From NCBI GenBank assembly GCA_025331435.1, contig JAIWNI010000034.1, positions 124,001-188,000 of the forward strand: a stretch of DNA of 64,000 nucleotides, written 5' to 3'. Positions 58,167 to 64,000 of this stretch are shown here, one piece after another. The translations under genes were made by a program, and so were the position numbers. How positions within the stretch are numbered: position 1 is the first letter of the stretch; every line of letters begins with the position of its first letter. A model generated the notes under the pieces. It did not search any database and was not told the origin of the DNA. It saw only the letters and a list, made by a program, of their open reading frames with translations. This DNA is from Choanephora cucurbitarum. Its lineage: Eukaryota > Mucoromycota > Mucoromycetes > Mucorales > Choanephoraceae.

Positions 58167-58269
58167 TTTTAAGAGAAGAGAAGAAACTTTTTTTTCGTTA
58201 TAACACATCATTTCTCCATTTTAAGTAAAGCATAATTCAGTGTGTTTCTGTCAAATATCTATTGTCAAA

Positions 58270-60320
58270 TCACACTTAAGAATAATGCACAATATGAGTC
58301 TTGCTACTTTCATTCCTGCTATAGGGATAAAGTGTGACATTCTCGAGAAATCCATTCGTATATGCCAAGACTATGCCAAGTCTAAGGAATGTATCGTTTG
58401 TGTTGCAAGCTCTATGACAAACACAGCAGCAAAGAGGCGCCGTTACTGTGTTTGTTCCGGTAAATACAAGACAACAAGCAACTTCCCAGCTAAGAGACAG
58501 AAAATAAGCATTCAATGCAACTGCAAATACCGTATTCGAGTCAAGGAAACCGAAAACGATTGGATTATCACTCATTTTGATGACTGTCATCATCATCATG
58601 GAGCTCTTGAAATGCAGACCTTCTCAAAAGCTAGACAGTTGGACAAAAAACAAATGCAAACTTTTCTTGACTTAACAAGCAATGCTTCAATTTCCAAAAT
58701 GATATCTGATCCAGAGAACAACAAGATTGTCTTGAAAAGAAGATGTACAAAACGTGAGAGTAAAGCATTCTCTTGACGAAGGTGACCATGGTGAATCCCT
58801 GAGACCTTTCTTGGAAGAAAAGGTTTACATAGTGTCTAAAAAAAAGACCAACACTAAAGGAGAGCCGACACATTTGTTTTTTGCTCCTACTGTAGCTGTC
58901 GAAATGGTAACATTCTGCTGCATGAAATTAACACATCTGTTATTATCTCTTCAGGTTGGAAGATGCTCAGAGGTTCTTATTGTTGACGCGACCTATAAGA
59001 GCAACATGTACACGTTCCCTCTGCTGAACGCTATAGGTATAAGCAATACCTATGGAGATCATTACAACAAGAAAAGAGTAAACAATCGATCTCTCATGAA
59101 TTTTCAGATTGAACTTGCTTGGTCTATTGATGAGACAACAGAGAGCTATTTTTGGTTTTTTGAACAGTTAAAGAACAAGGTGAAGATTATACTGAACTTT
59201 TTGAAACTTCCTCATTTACCCAAGACTATTGGCTTTATAGATTTACTCGGAAAAGAATTGCGTTCCTGATGTTATCATGGCGGATCGGGACAAAGCTGTC
59301 CGTGTCGCCGCCGCCTAAGTGTTTTCTTCAAGCAAAAAGATGCTTTGTGCTTAACATATCATTGACAAAAACTTTGAGGAGAAATGCAAAAAATCCTTCA
59401 ATAGCAAAAGAAACTTTGAAGATTTTGTTGATCTTGTATGGGGACTGCAAAGCTGCAAGAACGAAGAGATGATTGACGTACATGTGGCAGCGATTCAAAA
59501 GCATTGTGTATTGCATTCTTACGAAGCCTCGAAGATCATGCAATACATAGAAAGTCTCTTGAAAGAAAAAGAATGCTGGATAGCCTGTTGTGTAGACAGC
59601 TTTCCGCATCTAAATACTTACACCAAAGGCCGTGTAGAATCCCAGCATGCCACTTTGAAAAGGGGGCTGTTCACTGCTGTCACTTTTGAAAAGGCATTCA
59701 ATCTCATGCATGATGCATTGTTGGGCCAAAGGGCACATCAGCAAGGAATAACTACCAACAGCAAAATGCAACTTCTCCCATTCATGACCAGAGATAGACA
59801 TTTTGACGAGGTTAAGTACAAGGTAAATAGAGACTAACGATATGAGATCTACGTCCTTAATAGATGCTAAGCAAAGTAACATAGATTACATCAGCTGCGA
59901 TTAACCTCTTGAAGACGCACATTATGCTTTATTATGATGAAAAAGCAAATGACAGGCAAAATGTGTGCAGTGGAAGATTCAGAAGTATCTACAAGTTTCC
60001 TTGCCGGCATGAATTTGATGCTGAAGATTCCAACATGCCTATCAGCTTGTAGTTAGTTGATAGGCGTTGGTTTGTTTCTTGCGACGTAGACAAGGAGGTG
60101 GAAGACATGCGTCCAGCCGTGACAGAAAGCCAACCAACTGACTCGGCAGGTATTAGCACTCAAGATGTGAATGCCTTAGTGACCAGGGCCCTCTACAAAC
60201 TGGAACATGTCCTGAACACTTGTGACGACAAAAACCGCAAGATGTATATTGTCAATCAAATTGAAGAATGGTACAATGAGTCTGAGCAATCAAACCTTCA
60301 ACAGGTAAACATATATTGAA
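58270..60320 (+). pseudogene. Decayed MULE-like transposase
   Basis: Plus-strand fragments resemble MULE/FAR1-type transposases in order: a Cys/His-rich FAR1-like DNA-binding part (VCSGKYK...CNCKYRIRVKE...DDCHHHHG), the DDE core start VGRCSEVLIVDATYKSNMYT with PLLNAIGIS, IELAWSIDETTESYFWFFEQ, PDVIMADRDKAVRVA, KGRVESQHATLKRG, and a SWIM-like FPCRHEF with DRRWF. A stop sits in frame at 59315 (RVAAA*VFSS) and others follow; some gaps could be unrecognised introns (one at about 58905-58955). It probably no longer encodes transposase. Confidence 0.7.
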
Positions 60321-60361
60321 CTTCACAAATCAAGCATATACATAACTGTTTATTAGGCTAT

Positions 60362-61258
60362 TTGATCAGCAAGTCCTCCAAGAAAACAAAGGAATTAAAG
60401 GAATTGACCAAAATGTATGAGCATGATCTTGTCTATGATCAAATTCAAACGAAAGCAGATAGAAGCGCCCACTGTGTAATTCGTGATTCCTATAAGTCTG
60501 GTGAATTTATCAGAGTCTTAAAGAGTCTATGGATCTCAGGAAACGGATCAAGCTTACGAGAGATGTTCTCCATCTCTTCTCGTCATCATATGCTTTTGCG
60601 CGATCAAGATCTTAGGAATCTGAACTTCTCTAATTGCTTTTGTACCATTATTCCAAAGAAGCGACATAGGGGAAATCAGCAGGCTGTTGCTTTAGATTTT
60701 AGCTTAGACAAAGGAAAGACGTTGAAGGAAGGAGAAGTTAAGTTTGCTTGCGTTATGCGTCATGAAAACCTGTTCAGATGTCCATTCGGTGCCTTTGCAT
60801 TCTTTATGCTTAGCTTACTTTAGGTAAATTATTGCCCTCTCAATTTGCAAGAGGTATGGCTGTTTTCTAGGACAGGCCCCTTTGGATTGTCAAGAAATAG
60901 TGTGTCACCATCACTAGAGTTGCAAAAGACAATTTTCCCTTGGATTGAAGACTACTTTAGGTCCAACAACGCTGAGTGATTAGAAGTCTGTGAACGAGAA
61001 ATAAAGAAGATTGACGAGAACAAAGATGAAGAAAACAATATAATCAACTTGGAAGTAGAAGAAGAGCCGATCGTGTTTGTTGAGGGAAATGGCGTTATTG
61101 TGAACAAAGAAAGAAACCGTAAAGGAAAACAAAAGGCAGTTCATAATAGTGTAGATACAGCAAAGAGAGGTTTCCTAAGATTACTGATCAGATGCAGACG
61201 AATTATATTGCAAGATGCCGCTGTCTACTTACACCTCGAGAAGAAGAGAGCAGAATAG
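60362..61258 (+). pseudogene. Decayed Crypton-like (Ndc10-type) recombinase
   Basis: Frames 60362-60823 and 61049-61258 carry FIRVLKSLWISGNGSSLREM, LNFSNCFCTIIPKKRHRGNQ, LDKGKTLKEGEVKFACVMRH followed by ENLFRCPFGAFAFFM, and a tail with GFLRLLIRCRRIILQDAAVY. These match the Ndc10/Crypton tyrosine-recombinase-derived proteins common in early fungi. The N-terminal part is missing or belongs to other sequence, and stops (60822, 60979) break the frame. A short coding-like trace extends to about 61490. Confidence 0.6.
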
Positions 61259-61531
61259 TCAATCATAGAAACAAGCTCAGTGCTCTCCCTCTCCTCTTTT
61301 GGTATGCGCTCACGACCTTTTTCCAATGTCAAAGGGACTGTACGGACTACTTCTGTTCTCGTCTCCTAGGTACTGGTTTAGCTACGCTATGGTGCTATCA
61401 CTGGCTTAGTTTCCTTTGAACAAGGTTTATGGAACCCCGCAGCTGCCTTAGCTCTTCATCAGGAAAACTTTTATTATTTAGAATAACTTTCATTCACTGT
61501 TAAATAAAGTTTCACTAATACAGAAAAGCTA

Positions 61532-63435
61532 TTAACACACTCTTGGTATCAAGCGAGTCACTCTGCCTAGACATTTTGATTTGCCTTCAATAAACAAAAT
61601 CTGTGCCCCCAACCGTAGATATCGAGGCTCATGCATCAACCGAAAAGTACATTTGCCTTGTCCGCCTGAGGAGATGACAGAGGATTCAGACAACAAAGAG
61701 ACCACTCGAGCATGCTGTCGAATAGAGCCTGAATGAATCATGCCAGAGGTACCACAACTGACGCCTGTTGCATGAAACAAGACAACCAATTCAGCTTCAA
61801 ACTCAAAATAGCATTCAGGATAATCTTCTGTGCCCAACAAGACCATGCCTCGATGAATCTTCCAATCGACAGGAACAGGATACTCAATGGCCAAAGTGGC
61901 TGTCTGACCACAATGAACAAAATGAACAGGCATACGATGACGATGGATAGAGACCACATTGACCTTGACAAATTCACCTTTTGCATTAGGACCCAAATGG
62001 TAATCTCGGTGCTCCTTTACATTCACTCGTCCCTGACTCAATAGACCACCAATCACGATACCCACATCTAGACAATAACATGAGCTATACAATAGAGAGA
62101 GAGAGAGAAAAGAGCGTATTGTGTTACCTGGTAATGAATAGACTTCTTCAATCTGAAATTCAACAGGCTCTTCCAATAGTGTATCATAATCCAATCGAGT
62201 AGGCTTAGGAAGACAATGAAAGAACTTTTGTAACAGAGGTATTCGAGATCCAGTCACATTAGAGACCATAAAGATAGGAATCTCAGGACCCCTTCGAGCA
62301 AAATGAGAGGCACAGGTCACTAAATCACCTTCTGTCTGAACCACCACAGGCACCTTATTCATCCAAGGTGATTTCAAAATAGTCAAGAGTGAATGAAGAG
62401 TGCGCCTCAGTTGATCGGGTGTAGCAATATCCGATTTGGTGATCACCACAAACACAGGCACATCAATCATGACAGCAATCGAGAGATGTTCACGTGTGAT
62501 ATCAGCCACTGTACCTGCATTCCCTGCAATCACCAGACAGGCATAATCAGGCGCATAGCCCATCAGACCCGAGATGGTGGTCCGAAGGTATTTGGGGTAA
62601 CCACAGGTATCTAAAAAGGTAATGATCTTACTGCTAGATTCACAGATCTGCTCCCATGTACTGACATTGGTAGTGGCATAGTTGATGAGACCACCGTCTG
62701 AATCATAGCCAATGATCTCATGTGAGATAGATGAACTTCGACCTGATTCCAGTTCATGGCGATGCCGCAGTAGATTGAGACGTGCCTTGCCTCGACCGTT
62801 GTCTTTGGCACCATGAGCCAAGTGACTGACCAGTGTGGATTTACCTGCACCTAATCCACCTACCAACGCAATACGGAGATCGGCAAATGGCTGAATTTGG
62901 TCATCTGTGGGTCTTCGTCGGACTAGAATCTCGGCTACCTTTAGATTTGATTTTGTGTGATGATGGAGTGTGAATTCTCGCATGACTGAGATATCAGCTT
63001 CCAGGGCAGTTGCCATTGTCCTTAATGTCTCAATTGTCGTGTTCATATCTTCTGTTGTCAATCCTTTATTTGATTGTGTGAATGACTGATGTTTAGCCCT
63101 TTTTTTTTCAGTATTACCTTTCATGGAACCATCGTCTTCTATACCTATCTCATACACAGCTTCACCATTGCCTTCAGATAGTCTATTAGAAGATAGTCAA
63201 TTTGATGTAATGCATAGATATAGTTGAAATAGACCTCCATTTCATCTGAGTGATCAAATGCTCTAATCGTTCAATTGATGTATTTGTCAGTTTAAGCTAT
63301 GTATTGTTAATAGACTTGTACAATAAACAATGAACTATAGATTACTTTGTATTCTATATTGCCTTGATCATCCACTTCTGGAGGAAGATTGCCATAAGGA
63401 TAACAACGAGTCAGTAATGAAGACCCTACTACCAT
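61532..63435 (-). CDS. GTPBP1/GTPBP2-like translational GTPase
   Basis: Four exons (63346-63435, 63235-63296, 62128-63182, 61532-62067) give 580 aa; the upstream exons restore the family N terminus (LPPEVDDQGNIEYK; LITQMKWRLSEGNGEAVYEI). GTPase motifs: G1 GGLGAGKST (159-167), a DNGRGKARLNLLRHRHELES switch region, G3 DTCGYPKY (242-249), G4 TKSD (299-302). Domains II and III follow with SIHRHRMPVHFVHCGQTATL and MIHSGSIRQHARV. The family acts in ribosome rescue and mRNA surveillance in animals. The catalytic His of the DxxGH switch II is Tyr here. Intron 62068-62127 is 60 nt and stop-free. Confidence 0.92.
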
Positions 63436-63696
63436 AATAAATAAACTAAAGAAATAAAAAATGAAAAAAAGAAAAGGCATTAAATCAAGCGAGCTGAATC
63501 ATAAATACACTGAGTTTAAATTAGTCTAAGGGCATGAATGATATAGACCGCAGTCAAGTGAGTCATCATAAGCACACTGCATTCTTAAAAAGAGTGTCTT
63601 TTTACACTGTCTAAAGAGAGAGAGAGAGTCAGGGAATGTACTAATGGGTATGGTTTTGCTTTATTGTACACGAATAAATAGATGATCCAATCAGAT

Positions 63697-64000
63697 TCAA
63701 TCGAGATCCATTGGTTCAAACATGTCATCATTGTCAGATTCAGAACTGGTTAAACTATCAGTGTCTTCATTGTCTGTGATCTCTGTTATTCTGGGCATTG
63801 AATCATGCTTTCGATATAATACAAGAGGACCTGAAGTGAAAGGGAGATAACTATCGTCTTTCATTGTCAGTTTATCTACTGGTAGCTTGTTTATGTATCA
63901 TACGTTACTCTGAGCTAGAATTGGATAGAATGAAATGAGGAATAGTATACCTTGATGAACCAGCCTTCTGTTCCATTGGAAGCCATGTACCATTCACATC
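63697..64000 (-). CDS. 3' end of an unidentified gene (partial)
   Basis: Two exons, 63951 to beyond 64000 and 63697-63885, read on the minus strand give the last 79 codons of a gene that continues past the window. The visible protein is CEWYMASNGTEGWFIK joined to LPVDKLTMKDDSYLPFTSGP and ends in an acidic Ser/Asp/Glu-rich tail (NEDTDSLTSSESDNDDMFEP). The frame crosses the intron cleanly, using the acceptor at 63886. I do not recognise the family. Confidence 0.65.

Noticed and set aside
30979..62127. Stop-free introns of length divisible by three (30979-31041, 34323-34382, 50568-50627, 62068-62127) as evidence of regulated intron retention
   Set aside because: Four among roughly 60 introns is about what chance predicts; all four have normal splice signals and family alignments favour removal.
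1..64000. CRISPR arrays, operons or prokaryotic mobile islands
   Set aside because: No spaced direct repeats of CRISPR type and no ribosome-binding-site-led operons; genes are intron-rich and eukaryotic throughout.

Overview
This is nuclear DNA of a filamentous fungus, most likely an early-diverging one of the Mucorales/Mucoromycota type. Support: AT-rich intergenic DNA, genes split by many short introns (about 50-70 nt, GTAAGT/GTAAAT donors, occasional CTAAC branch motifs), and fungal families throughout (verprolin, PalI/Sur7, GT15 and PMT mannosyltransferases, Shr3, Fip1). The organism is inferred, not proven. I joined exons by hand; each multi-exon model keeps one frame through every junction, with one non-canonical splice site noted.

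Layout. 1-3.1 kb: NET-domain-like acidic protein. 3.1-7.8 kb: no host gene; a dispersed repeat (copy A) carrying an intact Tc1-type transposon. 7.9-13.4 kb: a 65-aa protein, a ribonucleotide reductase large-subunit homologue without its catalytic residues, a small secreted protein and a PalI/Sur7 membrane protein. 13.5-17.7 kb: SET-domain lysine methyltransferase and serine carboxypeptidase. 19.6-25.9 kb: vacuolar-type amino acid transporter, Shr3-like permease chaperone, glucosamine-6-phosphate deaminase, mitochondrial ADP/ATP carrier. 26.5-28.2 kb: a TIR element and repeat copy B. 28.4-42.1 kb: dense block of FIP1, XPO1, a 71-aa protein, a nucleoplasmin-like protein, PMT, a DusA-type tRNA-dihydrouridine synthase, mitochondrial bL34 and an SDR. 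43.4-44.2 kb: M13 peptidase fossil. 45.3-54.2 kb: GT15 mannosyltransferase, LRR protein, NTF2-RRM (G3BP-like) protein, degenerate hexokinase homologue, verprolin/WIP. 54.2-61.3 kb: transposon graveyard (DDE, MULE-like and Crypton-like remains). 61.5-64 kb: GTPBP1/2-like GTPase and the 3' end of a further gene.

Themes. Genes are tightly packed and often convergent (FIP1/XPO1 stop codons are 6 nt apart). Protein glycosylation (PMT, GT15), amino acid transport (AVT-like, Shr3) and mitochondrial function (carrier, bL34, probably the Dus enzyme) recur. The most striking result is two full-length pseudoenzyme candidates: the RNR large subunit lacks the thiyl-radical Cys, its Asn/Glu partners and the redox Cys pair but keeps the ATP cone, specificity loops and C-terminal CxxC; the hexokinase homologue lacks the phosphate-binding and sugar-loop motifs. 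Repeat copy B preserves the exact empty target site of the Tc1 insertion in copy A.
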